A stretch of DNA of 64,000 bases from Streptomyces spiramyceticus (GTDB lineage Bacteria; Actinomycetota; Actinomycetes; Streptomycetales; Streptomycetaceae), in assembly GCF_028807635.1 (NCBI RefSeq), contig NZ_JARBAX010000001.1, positions 1,811,001-1,875,000 of the forward strand, written 5' to 3'. Under the pieces are notes generated by a model. That model ran no database searches. It saw nothing but the letters and a program-made list of their open reading frames with translations, and was not told the origin of the DNA. Every line of letters starts with the position of its first letter. The first letter of the stretch is position 1. A program made the position numbers and the translations under genes. Of the stretch, positions 1 through 8,780 are shown one piece after another.

Positions 1-1025
1 CGACCGCTCAGCGTCTGCTCCTTGCCCTGCCTCACGACGGGAGACGCGCCCTTCTTGGTGTCGGGCACATCGGTGTCGGTGTCGATCTCGACGTTGCCGA
101 CCAGCTCGACGAGGTTCTCCAGGTACGGGGTGTCCAGCCGCCAGGTGCCGCCGATCTTGGTTCCGAGTACGGAACCGATCGCCTCGCGCGTGCCCGTTGA
201 ACCGTCGTCGTCCACCGACTTGCCGAGCGTCGTCGTGGTGCCGTCGTCGTTCGCGACGGACAGCGAGTTGGGGAGCAGGACGGTCGTGCCCTGCTTCGTG
301 GTGACGTTGTCGACGAGCAGCGCCGTGGAGGTTCCGCCCTTCTTGGTGTTGTGCATGTGCACCACGATCACGTCGCGCTTCTCCGGGCCCGTGGCGGTGT
401 TCTGCTTGTCGTCCTTGCCGGAAAGGCCGGGCAGCATCCCCGCGTACCAGAGGTACCCGACGCCGCCGGCGACCACCAGCGTCAGGGCGACGACCAGGGA
501 GACGACCCGGTTGCGGCCGCGGCGGCGGGCTTCCTCACGGCGCTCGGTACGGCTCTCGGTGAACTTCAGCCAGTCGATGACGTCTTCGGAGTTCTCGTCC
601 GGTTCCTCGACGAACGAGAACTGCTCCGTCGCGTACTCGGGAGAGGCGCGGCGCTGCTCGGGCACGGGCGGGGCGGCGGGAGCCGGCTCCGGCGCGGGCT
701 CGGGGGCAGGGGCAGCGGCAGGCGCCGCCTGCTGCGGGATCCATTGCTGCTGCTGAAGCTGCTGTTGCTGCTGCTGCTGTCCGGCCTGCTGCTGCTCGGC
801 ATAGGGGTCGTACGGCGGCTGCTGGGCGTACGGGTCGTAGCCGTACCCCTGCTGTTGCGCATACGGGTCGTACTGCTGCTGCGTCTCGCCCTGCTGTGCC
901 TGCTGCTGTGTCTGCTGCGCCTGCTGGTACACCGGCCTGCCGTACGCGTCGTAGCCGATGATCTCCGGCTGCTGGGCGTACGGGTCCTGGGCGTACGGGT
1001 CGTACGGGTACTGTCGGTCGTTCAC
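1..1025 (-). CDS. LCP/LytR-like membrane protein with Gln/Tyr/Pro-rich N-terminus (3' end outside window)
   Basis: This gene probably belongs to the LytR-CpsA-Psr family, whose members attach glycopolymers to peptidoglycan at the outer membrane face. The GTG start at 1025 follows GGAAAGGGG. The first ~110 residues are low-complexity cytoplasmic sequence built from PYDPYAQ-type units and poly-Gln. Next come an acidic stretch, a basic stretch (RREEARRRGRNR), one membrane helix near residues 165-190 and an extracytoplasmic domain with LCP-like spacing (TALLVDNVTTKQGTTVLLP). The Arg-Asp of the usual SIPRD motif is absent (LLPNS instead), so catalytic activity is doubtful on the part visible. The gene continues past base 1, so any LytR C-terminal domain is unseen. 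It lies 51 bases downstream of nadD on the same strand. Confidence 0.7.
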   Translation of the reverse strand, partial: MNDRQYPYDPYAQDPYAQQPEIIGYDAYGRPVYQQAQQTQQQAQQGETQQQYDPYAQQQGYGYDPYAQQPPYDPYAEQQQAGQQQQQQQLQQQQWIPQQAAPAAAPAPEPAPEPAPAAPPVPEQRRASPEYATEQFSFVEEPDENSEDVIDWLKFTESRTERREEARRRGRNRVVSLVVALTLVVAGGVGYLWYAGMLPGLSGKDDKQNTATGPEKRDVIVVHMHNTKKGGTSTALLVDNVTTKQGTTVLLPNSLSVANDDGTTTTLGKSVDDDGSTGTREAIGSVLGTKIGGTWRLDTPYLENLVELVGNVEIDTDTDVPDTKKGASPVVRQGKEQTLSG

Positions 1026-1076
1026 CGGTGCCCCTTTCCTGCTTGTCTGTGCTCCCCGTACGGCCGCGCCCGCCGC

Positions 1077-1691
1077 TCAGTCGCGGTACAGCGCGCGCTT
1101 GTCGATGTAGCGGACCACACCGTCCGGAACGAGATACCAGACAGGTTCGCCCTGCGCGACTCTCGCGCGGCAGTCGGTGGACGAGATCGCCAGGGCCGGC
1201 ACCTCCACCAGGGAGACGCCTCCCTCGGGCAGACCGTCGTCCGTCAGGTGGTGACCGGGCCTGGTCACACCGATGAAGTGGGCGAGCGAGAACAGCTCCT
1301 CCGCGTCCCGCCAGGTGAGGATCTGGGCGAGCGCGTCGGCGCCGGTGATGAAGAACAGGTCCGAGTCGCTGTTGAGCGCGTGCAGGTCCCGCAGCGTGTC
1401 GATGGTGTACGTCGGGCCGCCGCGGTCGATGTCGATGCGGGACACCGAGAACTGCGGGTTGGACGCCGTCGCGATGACCGTCATCAGATAGCGGTCCTCG
1501 GCCGGGGACACGTGCTTGTGGGTCTTCTGCCAGGGCTGCCCTGTCGGCACGAAAACCACCTCGTCGAGGTGGAACTGGGCGGCCACCTCACTGGCGGCCA
1601 CCAGGTGTCCGTGATGGATCGGATCGAACGTACCGCCCATCACGCCGAGTCGGCGCTTGCCCGGACCGCGAGGCACTTCCTGCTCTCCCAT
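1077..1691 (-). CDS. nadD: Nicotinate-nucleotide adenylyltransferase NadD
   Basis: This cytosolic enzyme transfers AMP from ATP to nicotinate mononucleotide, giving deaminated NAD in de novo and salvage NAD synthesis. The 204-residue protein has the nucleotidyltransferase signature [11 protein letters not shown] at about residues 19-29 and the second motif ISSTDCR at 169-175, both hallmarks of the family. The ATG at 1691 (MGEQEV) was chosen because it leaves only a short lead before the motif. The open frame upstream reaches 1763, but its extra residues are basic, low-complexity sequence overlapping the next small gene. The location next to an LCP-like gene is the usual Streptomyces order. 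Confidence 0.95.
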   Translation of the reverse strand: MGEQEVPRGPGKRRLGVMGGTFDPIHHGHLVAASEVAAQFHLDEVVFVPTGQPWQKTHKHVSPAEDRYLMTVIATASNPQFSVSRIDIDRGGPTYTIDTLRDLHALNSDSDLFFITGADALAQILTWRDAEELFSLAHFIGVTRPGHHLTDDGLPEGGVSLVEVPALAISSTDCRARVAQGEPVWYLVPDGVVRYIDKRALYRD

Positions 1692-1729
1692 GCGTGCAGA
1701 GCCTACTGGCCCCGTCTGGCGGCCCTGCC

Positions 1730-1897
1730 TCAGCGGTCGCGGTTGAAGCGGGTGGTGATCCACAGCAGGAGGAGGAGCGCGAAGAGCGCTCCGCCGCCGG
1801 TGACGTAGGCACTGAGGGATTCGTGGTTCCCGCCGTGCTCGCCGCCCTCACCGGAGGCAAGGGTCACGAGGGAGGCGGCAGTGTGGTGGAGGCTCAT
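1730..1897 (-). CDS. Small single-pass membrane protein (55 aa)
   Basis: A 55-codon frame lies immediately upstream of nadD on the same strand. It begins [10 protein letters not shown], has a Gly/His/Glu-rich middle (residues 16-25) and a hydrophobic helix at about 32-47 ([16 protein letters not shown]), and ends in a basic tail TRFNRDR. This is a plausible N-out/C-in membrane protein. The ribosome-binding site is weak. Codon use with GC third positions and the exact fit of stop to the nadD leader (38 bases) support a real gene. I recall a small membrane protein at this place in other Streptomyces. Function is unknown; it could be translated with nadD. Confidence 0.65.
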   Translation of the reverse strand: MSLHHTAASLVTLASGEGGEHGGNHESLSAYVTGGGALFALLLLLWITTRFNRDR

Positions 1898-2096
1898 CTT
1901 CGGCAGGACCTATCGGGAGTCGGGAGTCGGAGCGGAGACTTCACGCAACATCGTATGCGGGCGGGCCGGGCACGCTCACGCCGACTCAGTCGTTCACCGA
2001 TTGTCCTGCTTCAGGAACCGGCCGGGCGGGCCGGACATCAGCACATACGCTGGGGTCGTCCGGGGGACGGGAAGACTCGTAGACAGGGGGCCACCC

Positions 2097-3212
2097 ATGA
2101 CCGACGGCAATCACGAGAACGTGCCGAGCCGTAATCGCAAGCGCTTCCCGGGCATCTCGTCCCGGGCGTACGAACATCCCGCGGACCGCTCGGCCCTGGT
2201 TGCCCTGCGCAGGCTCACCGGATTCGACACGGTCTTCAAGGCGCTCAGCGGGCTGCTGCCCGAGCGCAGCCTGCGGCTGCTGTTCCTGTCCGACTCCGTG
2301 CGGGTGAGCGAAGCCCAGTTCGCGCACCTCAACACCATGCTGCTGGACGCCTGTTACATCCTGGACCTGGAGAAGGTCCCGCCGATGTACGTCACGCAGG
2401 ACCCGAAGCCCAATGCCATGTGCATCGGTCTCGACGAGCCCATCATCGTGGTCACCACGGGCCTGGTGGAGCTGCTCGACGAGGAGGAGATGCGCGCGGT
2501 CGTCGGCCACGAGGTGGGCCACGCCCTGTCCGGGCACTCGGTCTACCGGACGATACTGCTGTTCCTCACCAACCTCGCTCTCAAGGTCGCCTGGATTCCC
2601 CTCGGCAACATCGCGATCATGGCGATCGTGACGGCGCTGCGCGAGTGGTTCCGCAAGTCGGAGCTCTCCGCCGACCGGGCCGGGCTGCTGGTCGGCCAGG
2701 ACCTCAGGGCGTCGATGCGCGGCCTGATGAAGATCGCCGGCGGCAACCACCTGCACGAGATGAACGTGGACGCGTTCCTGGAGCAGGCCGAGGAGTACGA
2801 GGCCGGGGGCGACCTGCGTGATTCCGTGCTGAAGATCCTCAACGTCCTGCCCCGTACGCACCCCTTCACCACGGTGCGGGCCGCCGAGCTGAAGAAGTGG
2901 GCGGAGAGCCGCGACTACCAGCGGATCATGGACGGCCACTACCCGCGGCGCGACGAGGACAAGGACACCTCGGTCTCCGATTCCTTCCGGGACTCGGCCA
3001 CCCACTATGCCGACACGGTGCGCACCAGCAAGGACCCGCTGATGAAGCTCGTGGGCGACATCGCGGGCGGCGCGGGCGACCTGGGCGGCAAGCTGCGCGG
3101 CGCGTTCGGCGGAGGCGGAGGCGGAAACGGCAGCAGCGGCGGCAGCGGCAGCTCCGGCGGGGGCAAGGACACCGGACCCAGCGGCTCTAAGGGGCCCGAG
3201 GGCTCGGCATAA
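2097..3212 (+). CDS. M48-family zinc metallopeptidase
   Basis: This is a zinc-dependent peptidase of the M48 (HtpX/Ste24-like) type, 371 residues. The catalytic motif HEVGH is at 138-142, with the probable third ligand Glu in SELSADRAG near 189. The segment after the HEXXH (about 150-182) is hydrophobic and probably membrane-associated. The C-terminal ~60 residues are Gly/Ser-rich low complexity. The ATG at 2097 follows AGGGGG at good spacing; a longer open frame upstream lacks such a site. The likely role is membrane-protein quality control, inferred from the family. The gene is convergent with the minus-strand gene at 3187-4317, and the two overlap by 26 bases at their 3' ends. Confidence 0.85.
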   Translation: MTDGNHENVPSRNRKRFPGISSRAYEHPADRSALVALRRLTGFDTVFKALSGLLPERSLRLLFLSDSVRVSEAQFAHLNTMLLDACYILDLEKVPPMYVTQDPKPNAMCIGLDEPIIVVTTGLVELLDEEEMRAVVGHEVGHALSGHSVYRTILLFLTNLALKVAWIPLGNIAIMAIVTALREWFRKSELSADRAGLLVGQDLRASMRGLMKIAGGNHLHEMNVDAFLEQAEEYEAGGDLRDSVLKILNVLPRTHPFTTVRAAELKKWAESRDYQRIMDGHYPRRDEDKDTSVSDSFRDSATHYADTVRTSKDPLMKLVGDIAGGAGDLGGKLRGAFGGGGGGNGSSGGSGSSGGGKDTGPSGSKGPEGSA

Positions 3213-4317
3213 CGCTCGGGTCGAGCGCCCCGCACAGCGCCGCCCTGGCCGGGCCCCTCGCGTAGGGGTCGGTGCCGGCGGGACGTTCGCCGGTGGCGCG
3301 CTGCCCGGCCGTCACCGGCAGCAGGTGGCTCGCCGTCTCGGCCGAGCACGCCTGGGGCCCGGCCTGTGCGTACGAAACGAGCAGCTCCGCCCGGTGCATC
3401 CGCAGGTCCTCCCGGTCGAAGCGGAAGTGCAGCTCGCGGCGGACGGTGAAGAGCGAAGCGCCGTCCGCCTGCGGCCGTCCGGCAGCGGAGCCGGCCGGCC
3501 GCAGTGCGTACACAAAGGTGTGGTCGGAGGTCACTTCGAGGTGGTTGGACTCGGTCTCCTCGATGCGCAGGACACCGTGTACGCGCGCCTGCTCGCCGAC
3601 GGCCAGTGCCACCTTCGCCGGGTCGAAGCGGACCAGCCATCCCGTCGCGGCGTGCCGCCCGTCGTCGGCGGGGCGGTCGAAGCTGCGGTCGAACTGATCC
3701 AGCTGGTCCGGGTCGAGCAGTGCCCTTACCGGGCGTACGGTGCGGCCGCTCAGTACAGCGGGGTCGAGGGAGGACGCGACGAGGTAGTCCTTCACGGTGC
3801 TCAGCGCGACGACGACCTGGCCCTCCGAGAAGTGCGTGGTGCGCCGGGCGGCCGGCAGGTTGATGCCCTCGGCGCCCGTCGCGAACTGCGCGGCCGGGCT
3901 GCGCCGGAAGAGCTCGTCCGGGTTCCCGCCCGGCACCTTGCCTTCGGGGGCCAGGGGTATGACCGTCATCCGCAGCAGCCCTGCGCGCGCGGTGGGCGGT
4001 GGCTGGTACGGATGGCGTACGCCCATGTAGAGCGCCGTACCGAAGGCCAGCGCGACCAGCAGGACGAGCAGCAGCGCCTGCTTCGAGCCGCCGCCTCCAT
4101 GCCCGCCACCGCCGCCGCTGCCATGGCCGCGGGCCTTCCAGACGGGACGGTGGCGCACGGCCCGCTCGTGGTCGGCCATCCGCTCGGTCGCGGAGTATTC
4201 CTGGAGGCGGGCAGCCCGCACGAACGATTCGTCGAAGACGACGGACCGGAACTCGTCGTCGCTGCCGCCCGGGAGGCCCTCGGGCGCACCCTCAGGTGGC
4301 TCTCCGTGCCCTGCCAT
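3187..4317 (-). CDS. SCO2583-type membrane protein
   Basis: This 376-residue protein has a cytoplasmic N-terminus, a Gly/His-rich linker (about residues 75-100), one membrane helix (ALLLVLLVALAFGTALYMGV, about 102-121) and a large extracytoplasmic domain. The N-terminal segment FRSVVFDESFVRAARLQEYS is shared with the next gene upstream (4468-5088), so the two are paralogues in their cytoplasmic part. I recognise this as the SCO2583/SCO2584 N-terminal domain pair of Streptomyces; the SCO2584-type protein is linked to the spore-wall synthesising complex. The extracytoplasmic domain is not recognised. The start is ATG at 4317 (MAGHGEPP). The 3' end overlaps the M48 gene. Confidence 0.75.
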   Translation of the reverse strand: MAGHGEPPEGAPEGLPGGSDDEFRSVVFDESFVRAARLQEYSATERMADHERAVRHRPVWKARGHGSGGGGGHGGGGSKQALLLVLLVALAFGTALYMGVRHPYQPPPTARAGLLRMTVIPLAPEGKVPGGNPDELFRRSPAAQFATGAEGINLPAARRTTHFSEGQVVVALSTVKDYLVASSLDPAVLSGRTVRPVRALLDPDQLDQFDRSFDRPADDGRHAATGWLVRFDPAKVALAVGEQARVHGVLRIEETESNHLEVTSDHTFVYALRPAGSAAGRPQADGASLFTVRRELHFRFDREDLRMHRAELLVSYAQAGPQACSAETASHLLPVTAGQRATGERPAGTDPYARGPARAALCGALDPSVMPSPRAP

Positions 4318-4401
4318 ACCTTCAGGGTAGGTCGATGGAGGCGAAGGTAAACGCGCTGGTCGGTGACAAGTTCCGACTGGTTCGCACACGCACGGTGATC
4401 G

Positions 4402-4466
4402 GTGCTGCCCACCCGGTCGGAAGGCGCTGCCCACCCGGGCGGAAGGTCCTGCCACCCGCTCCGAAG
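4402..4466. repeat. Three tandem 22-bp imperfect repeats
   Basis: Three head-to-tail units (4402-4423, 4424-4445, 4446-4466) share the core CTGCCCACCCG..CGGAAG. They sit between the two SCO2583/2584-type genes, just after the stop of the upstream one. The third unit has lost one base. They could be slippage repeats or binding sites; nothing more can be said. Confidence 0.6.
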
Positions 4467-4467
4467 G

Positions 4468-5088
4468 TCAGGGCGTGCGCGGCACCGCGGACGCGGCGGG
4501 CGCGGAGTACTCGGCGGAGGCCGAGGGCCCTCCGGGCATCACCGGAGCGCCGGGCCTGGGGGTCTCACTGGTCGCCGGCGGCACCTGGTCCTGCCGGTCG
4601 GAGGACGCCCCCCGGTAGACGGCGGTGAAGGCGAGCGCGACCATCCCGATGCCCATCAGCAGGGCGAGCAGCCAGGCCACGGGCCGGTGCCAGCGCGCAT
4701 GCCCTCGGTAGGGGCGCAGGGCGCCGCCGTGCCGTCCGTACGGCCCCCTGCTGTCGTATGCGCCGTCGTCGTAGCCGTCGTCGTCCGAAGGGCCGTACGC
4801 GCCGTCGTGAAGGGGGTCGCGCCCGGAGCCGTACTCGGACCCGTACCCGTCGTCGTAGAGGTCGTCGTCCGACGGGCCCTTGCCTGCCCTGGCCCTGGCG
4901 GCCTCGGCGTCGGCGCGTGCCTGGGCGGCGGCCAGCAGCCGCTCCACAGCGGTCGGTTCATGAATCTCGGCGGCCCGTACAAAGTCCTCGTCGAACACCA
5001 CGGAGGCGAAGTCCTCGTCCGCGCCTCCGCGGTCGTCGTCGGGCTCCCAGCCGTCCGGAAACGGCTTGCCCCCCACGTCGTCCGGCAC
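4468..5088 (-). CDS. SCO2584-type spore wall biosynthesis membrane protein
   Basis: This 206-residue protein starts with GTG at 5088. The N-terminal motif FASVVFDEDFVRAAEIHEPT (about residues 27-46) matches the motif in the downstream paralogue. It is followed by an Ala/Arg helix (VERLLAAAQARADAEAARA), an Asp/Tyr/Gly-rich acidic linker, a single membrane helix (AWLLALLMGIGMVALAFTAV, about 138-157) and a short Pro/Ser-rich extracytoplasmic tail. In Streptomyces coelicolor the SCO2584 protein is associated with the MreB-dependent spore-wall machinery. The mreBCD/mrdA/rodA genes of that machinery lie about 23 kb away in this window. The two paralogues probably share a partner through the cytoplasmic motif. 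Confidence 0.75.
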   Translation of the reverse strand: MPDDVGGKPFPDGWEPDDDRGGADEDFASVVFDEDFVRAAEIHEPTAVERLLAAAQARADAEAARARAGKGPSDDDLYDDGYGSEYGSGRDPLHDGAYGPSDDDGYDDGAYDSRGPYGRHGGALRPYRGHARWHRPVAWLLALLMGIGMVALAFTAVYRGASSDRQDQVPPATSETPRPGAPVMPGGPSASAEYSAPAASAVPRTP

Positions 5089-5148
5089 CCGTTCAGCCTA
5101 GCCCTGACGGGTCGGTTTGGGCAGGGAAAAGTGCGAACCGGGAGTGGG

Positions 5149-6450
5149 TCAGCGTGTGTGGCCGTCGCCCGTCACGATGTACTTCGTCGAGGTCAGCTCG
5201 GGCAGCCCCATCGGGCCACGGGCGTGCAACTTCTGCGTGGAGATCCCAATTTCGGCGCCGAATCCGAACTGGCCGCCGTCCGTGAAACGCGTGGACGCGT
5301 TCACCGCGACCGTCGTCGAGTCCACCAGCTGCGTGAAGCTGCGGGCCGCGGCCTGCGACGTCGTGACGATCACCTCGGTGTGGCCGGAGGTCCACCGCCG
5401 GATGTGTTCGACGGCGCCGTCCAGCGAGTCGACGACGGCAGCCGCGATGTCGTACGACAGGTACTCGGTCTCCCAGTCCTCCGTCGTGGCCGGCACGACG
5501 GTGGCCTTGGACGCGCCGGCGTACGCCGCCACCCGCTCGTCCGCGTGCACCGTGACGCCCGCGTCGGCGAGCGCGTCCAGGGCGCGCGGCAGGAAGGCGT
5601 CGGCGATGTCCTGGTGGACGAGGAGGGTCTCGGCGGCGTTGCAGACGCTGGGCCGCTGGGCCTTGGAGTTGATCAGGATGTCGACGGCCATGTCGATGTC
5701 GGCGCGGGCGTCGACGTAGACGTGGCAGTTCCCGGTGCCGGTCTCGATGACGGGGACGGTGGATTCCTCGACGACCGTACGGATGAGCGAGGCGCCGCCG
5801 CGCGGGATCAGGACGTCGACCAGGCCACGGGCCCGCATGAGCTCCCGTACCGAATCGCGGGACTCCCCCGGCACGAGCTGTACGGCGTCGGCGGGCAGCC
5901 CGGCCGCGGCGACGGCGTCGCGCAGGACGGCGACGAGCGCGGTGTTGGAGGCGTACGCCGACGAGGAGCCGCGCAGCAGCACGGCGTTGCCGGACTTGAG
6001 GCAGAGGGCGGCGGCGTCCACGGTCACGTTGGGGCGGGCCTCGTAGATGATCCCGACGACGCCGAGCGGCACGCGGACCTGGCGGAGGTCGATGCCGTTG
6101 GGCAGGGTGGAGCCGCGTACAACCTCGCCGACCGGGTCGGGCAGCGCGGCCACGTCCCGTACGTCGGAGGCGATGGCGGCGACCCGCTCCGGGGTCAGGG
6201 TGAGCCGGTCGATCACCGTCTCGCTGGTGCCCGCGGCGCGGGCCTTGGCGATGTCCTGGGCGTTGGCCTCGACGATCTCGGCCGTCCTGGCGACCAGCGC
6301 TTCGGCGATCGCGAGCAGTGCGGAGTCCTTGGCGGAGCGCGGGAGTGGCGCGATCTCGGCAGCGGCGGTGCGGGCCCGCCGGGCGGTCCGGAGGACCGGG
6401 GACTCGGGTGACTGCGGGGCGGAATCGGCGAGGGGAGAGTGCGAGGTCAT
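5149..6450 (-). CDS. proA: Glutamate-5-semialdehyde dehydrogenase (gamma-glutamyl phosphate reductase)
   Basis: ProA reduces gamma-glutamyl phosphate to glutamate semialdehyde with NADPH, the second step of proline synthesis. The 433-residue length fits the family. Visible landmarks are the N-terminal helix region ([20 protein letters not shown]), the cofactor-domain segment [20 protein letters not shown] and the active-site Cys in [14 protein letters not shown]. The ATG at 6450 gives the usual N-terminus. proB, the preceding enzyme, lies upstream on the same strand with one small conserved gene between them, so the three may be co-transcribed. Confidence 0.97.
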   Translation of the reverse strand: MTSHSPLADSAPQSPESPVLRTARRARTAAAEIAPLPRSAKDSALLAIAEALVARTAEIVEANAQDIAKARAAGTSETVIDRLTLTPERVAAIASDVRDVAALPDPVGEVVRGSTLPNGIDLRQVRVPLGVVGIIYEARPNVTVDAAALCLKSGNAVLLRGSSSAYASNTALVAVLRDAVAAAGLPADAVQLVPGESRDSVRELMRARGLVDVLIPRGGASLIRTVVEESTVPVIETGTGNCHVYVDARADIDMAVDILINSKAQRPSVCNAAETLLVHQDIADAFLPRALDALADAGVTVHADERVAAYAGASKATVVPATTEDWETEYLSYDIAAAVVDSLDGAVEHIRRWTSGHTEVIVTTSQAAARSFTQLVDSTTVAVNASTRFTDGGQFGFGAEIGISTQKLHARGPMGLPELTSTKYIVTGDGHTR

Positions 6451-6569
6451 GCCCGCAGGGTAATGCGCCCGCTGCGGGCGTTCATGGTCTATCCCGCTCC
6501 GCGAGACGCCGCGCCCACGTCGCGATCACGGCCGGGCCCGCCTCACGATCGCAGCACCTGTGGCAGCGG

Positions 6570-6911
6570 TCAGTACGGATGAACGCCGACGGGGGCCGCG
6601 GGCGGCGGGCCGTACCCCTCCGCGATCCGCTGGTGGTACGTGTCCCTGTCGATGACCTCCAGGCCCACGATCTCCCACGGCGGCAGCTTCGCCGTCGACC
6701 GGTGCTCGCCCCACAGGCGCAGCGCGACCGCTGCCGCGTCGTGCAGGTCCCGGGCCTCTTCCCAGTACCGGATCTCCGCGTGATCATTGGCGTATCTGCT
6801 GGTCAGCAGGAAAGGATGGTCGTGGGCAAGCTGTTCGAGACCTCGCCTGACCTCCTTCAGCGGTGCCTCGGCGCCCGAGACGCTCAGGGTGATGTGCCAG
6901 AGCCTGGACAC
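6570..6911 (-). CDS. Conserved hypothetical protein between proA and proB (113 aa)
   Basis: The protein reads VSRLWHITLSVSGAEAPLKE at its start. It is predicted to be a small soluble alpha/beta protein with conserved-looking segments LLTSRYANDHAEIRYWEEA and LPPWEIVGLEVIDRDTYH. The family is found at this site in Streptomyces; its function is unknown. The GTG start at 6911 was picked from the onset of conserved-looking sequence. The frame is open to 7061, and a purine-rich GGGAGA about 18 bases upstream is poorly spaced, so the true start could lie slightly upstream. The 270 bases between this gene and proB hold no other gene. Confidence 0.7.
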   Translation of the reverse strand: MSRLWHITLSVSGAEAPLKEVRRGLEQLAHDHPFLLTSRYANDHAEIRYWEEARDLHDAAAVALRLWGEHRSTAKLPPWEIVGLEVIDRDTYHQRIAEGYGPPPAAPVGVHPY

Positions 6912-7180
6912 CTCACGGTTGCCGTGGATCTCCCGGCCGGGAGCCGGCCTCTGCTCCGACTCCGTCTTCGGGGCGTCGCCGAAGTCCGCCCCTGCCCCGA
7001 CACTCGTCAGGGCTCGCTCGGCCGTCCCTCGGGGCAGCGCCCCCGGACGCGCTCGTCTCACCGGCGGCCTCCTGTAATGCGTTGTCGTGCTGTACTCCCC
7101 AGCAAAGTTGACCAGTCCTGAGCCGGGCGCGTGACGGTTTTCGGGAAGGTGTCTGCCGCGAGACCGGACTTTCAGCCGTT

Positions 7181-8308
7181 TCAGGGGGCGAGAAGAACCA
7201 GATCGTCCCTGTGTACGACCTCGCGCTCGTACGTCGGCCCGAGCTCTTTCGCCAGGTCACGGGTGGAGCGGCCGAGCAGCTGCGGGAGCTCCTTGGCGTC
7301 GTAGTTGACGAGCCCCCGGGCGACGGCCCGGCCCGCGGTGTCGCGCAGCTCCACCGGGTCGCCCGCGCTGAACTCCCCCTCGACCCCGGCGATCCCGGCG
7401 GGCAGCAGCGACGTACGCCGCTCGACCACGGCCCGTACGGCCCCGTCGTCGAGGATGAGCGCGCCCTGCGGGGTGGAGGCGTGGGCCAGCCACAGCAGGC
7501 GGTCGGCGCTGCGGCGGCCGGTGGGGTGGAAGTGGGTGCCCGTGTCGCGGCCGGCGAGGGCGTCGGCGGCGTGGCTGGCGGAGGTGAGGACGACGGGGAT
7601 GCCGGCGGCTGCTGCGATACGCGCCGCCTCGACCTTGGTGACCATGCCGCCGGTACCGACGCCCGCCTTGCCGGCGCTGCCGATGGAGACGTGCGCGATG
7701 TCCTCGGGGCTGCGGACATCGTCGATGCGTGAGGTGCCGGGGGTGCTGGGGTCGCCGTCGTAGAGTCCGTCGACGTCCGAGAGCAGGACCAGCAGGTCGG
7801 CCCGTACGAGATGGGCTACGAGGGCGGCGAGCCTGTCGTTGTCGCCGAAGCGGATCTCGTCCGTGGCGACGGTGTCGTTCTCGTTGACGACCGGGACCGC
7901 GCCCATGGCGATCAGCTGGTCCAGGGTCCGGTATGCGTTGCGGTAGTGGGCACGGCGGCTGGTGTCGTCCGTGGTCAGCAGCACCTGGCCGACGCGTACG
8001 CCGTAGCGCGCGAAGGAGGCGGTGTAGCGGGCGACGAGCAGGCCCTGGCCGACGCTGGCGGCGGCCTGCTGCCTGGCGAGGTCCTTGGGGCGGCGGGCGA
8101 GCCCGAGCGGTGCGAGTCCGGCGGCGATGGCACCGCTCGACACCAGCACGATCTCCTTCTCGCCGCCGCTGCGCGTCTTGGCGAGGACGTCGACGAGGGC
8201 GTCGACGCGGTCGGCGTCGAGGCCGCCCGATGCGGTGGTGAGTGAGGAGGATCCGATCTTGACGACGATCCTGCGGGCTTCCGCTACGCCCTGCCTTGCC
8301 GCTGACAC
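7181..8308 (-). CDS. proB: Glutamate 5-kinase
   Basis: ProB phosphorylates glutamate to gamma-glutamyl phosphate, the committed and normally proline-inhibited step of proline synthesis. The 375-residue form carries an N-terminal amino-acid kinase domain (RIVVKIGSSSLTTA near the start, VLVSSGAIAAGL, and the VVNENDTV and FGDNDRLAALVA substrate/ATP loops). A C-terminal PUA domain spans roughly residues 285-375 (GALILDDGAVRAVVERRTSL). The GTG at 8308 (VSAARQGVAEA) was chosen by comparison with the normal N-terminus. The frame continues upstream to 8392, but those residues do not resemble the family. Confidence 0.95.
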   Translation of the reverse strand: MSAARQGVAEARRIVVKIGSSSLTTASGGLDADRVDALVDVLAKTRSGGEKEIVLVSSGAIAAGLAPLGLARRPKDLARQQAAASVGQGLLVARYTASFARYGVRVGQVLLTTDDTSRRAHYRNAYRTLDQLIAMGAVPVVNENDTVATDEIRFGDNDRLAALVAHLVRADLLVLLSDVDGLYDGDPSTPGTSRIDDVRSPEDIAHVSIGSAGKAGVGTGGMVTKVEAARIAAAAGIPVVLTSASHAADALAGRDTGTHFHPTGRRSADRLLWLAHASTPQGALILDDGAVRAVVERRTSLLPAGIAGVEGEFSAGDPVELRDTAGRAVARGLVNYDAKELPQLLGRSTRDLAKELGPTYEREVVHRDDLVLLAP

Positions 8309-8458
8309 GTACAGACCCCACTTTTTGCTCGCCCGGTTCTCCCCGCAATGTACGTGAGCAGGTCCGGATGCCGCCTCCGCATTCCGCAGCATGGACGACC
8401 GACGGGCAGGACAGGACCGTCAGCGTGCGGGCCGGACCGTCCCGGGCAGCGTCGTCGA

Positions 8459-8592
8459 GCAGCCGGAAGGCGCGCGATGAGCTCCGGGTCGCAGATGCCG
8501 CCCTGCACGAAGGCGAATCCGCGATGTGCGCGCACCTCGTCGAGATTCGCCCGATTGCCCGCGTACGTGATCTTGTCGAGCACCGTGACCGA
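8459..8592 (-). pseudogene. Fragment of a dTDP-glucose 4,6-dehydratase gene (rmlB remnant)
   Basis: On the minus strand a ~43-codon block reads VTVLDKITYAGNRANLDEVR, then FAFVQGGICDPELIARL. This is the segment after the Rossmann start of RmlB-type dehydratases. The upstream GGAGFIGS nucleotide-binding motif and everything downstream (YxxxK) are missing, and the frame dissolves after LPAA. This is therefore gene debris, not a working gene. It lies in the 472-base gap between proB and the glycosyltransferase gene (8309-8780). The rest of that gap holds a second minus-frame stretch at about 8600-8690 (DMPDVNRSVLETAEPLMEGT) that I cannot assign, and nothing else convincing. The remnant suggests an older sugar-nucleotide gene was lost beside the glycopolymer genes. 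Confidence 0.65.
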
Positions 8593-8780
8593 CACCCTGG
8601 ACGCCACGGTCGATGATCTCGTCGCTCTCATCGACCGTACCCTCCATAAGCGGTTCGGCGGTCTCCAGCACCGAACGGTTGACATCCGGCATGTCAGCGA
8701 CATTGCCGGTGTCCTTCCAGCACCGTTCCTGAGGCTGTTGGCCGGGTGATGCGCGCGCACTCCCCCCACATGACGTCCCG

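Noticed and set aside
8600..8692. A small protein containing DMPDVNRSVLETAEPLMEGT on the minus strand
   Set aside because: There is no ribosome-binding site and no family match, and it is directly joined to the rmlB debris. It is mentioned inside that pseudogene entry only.
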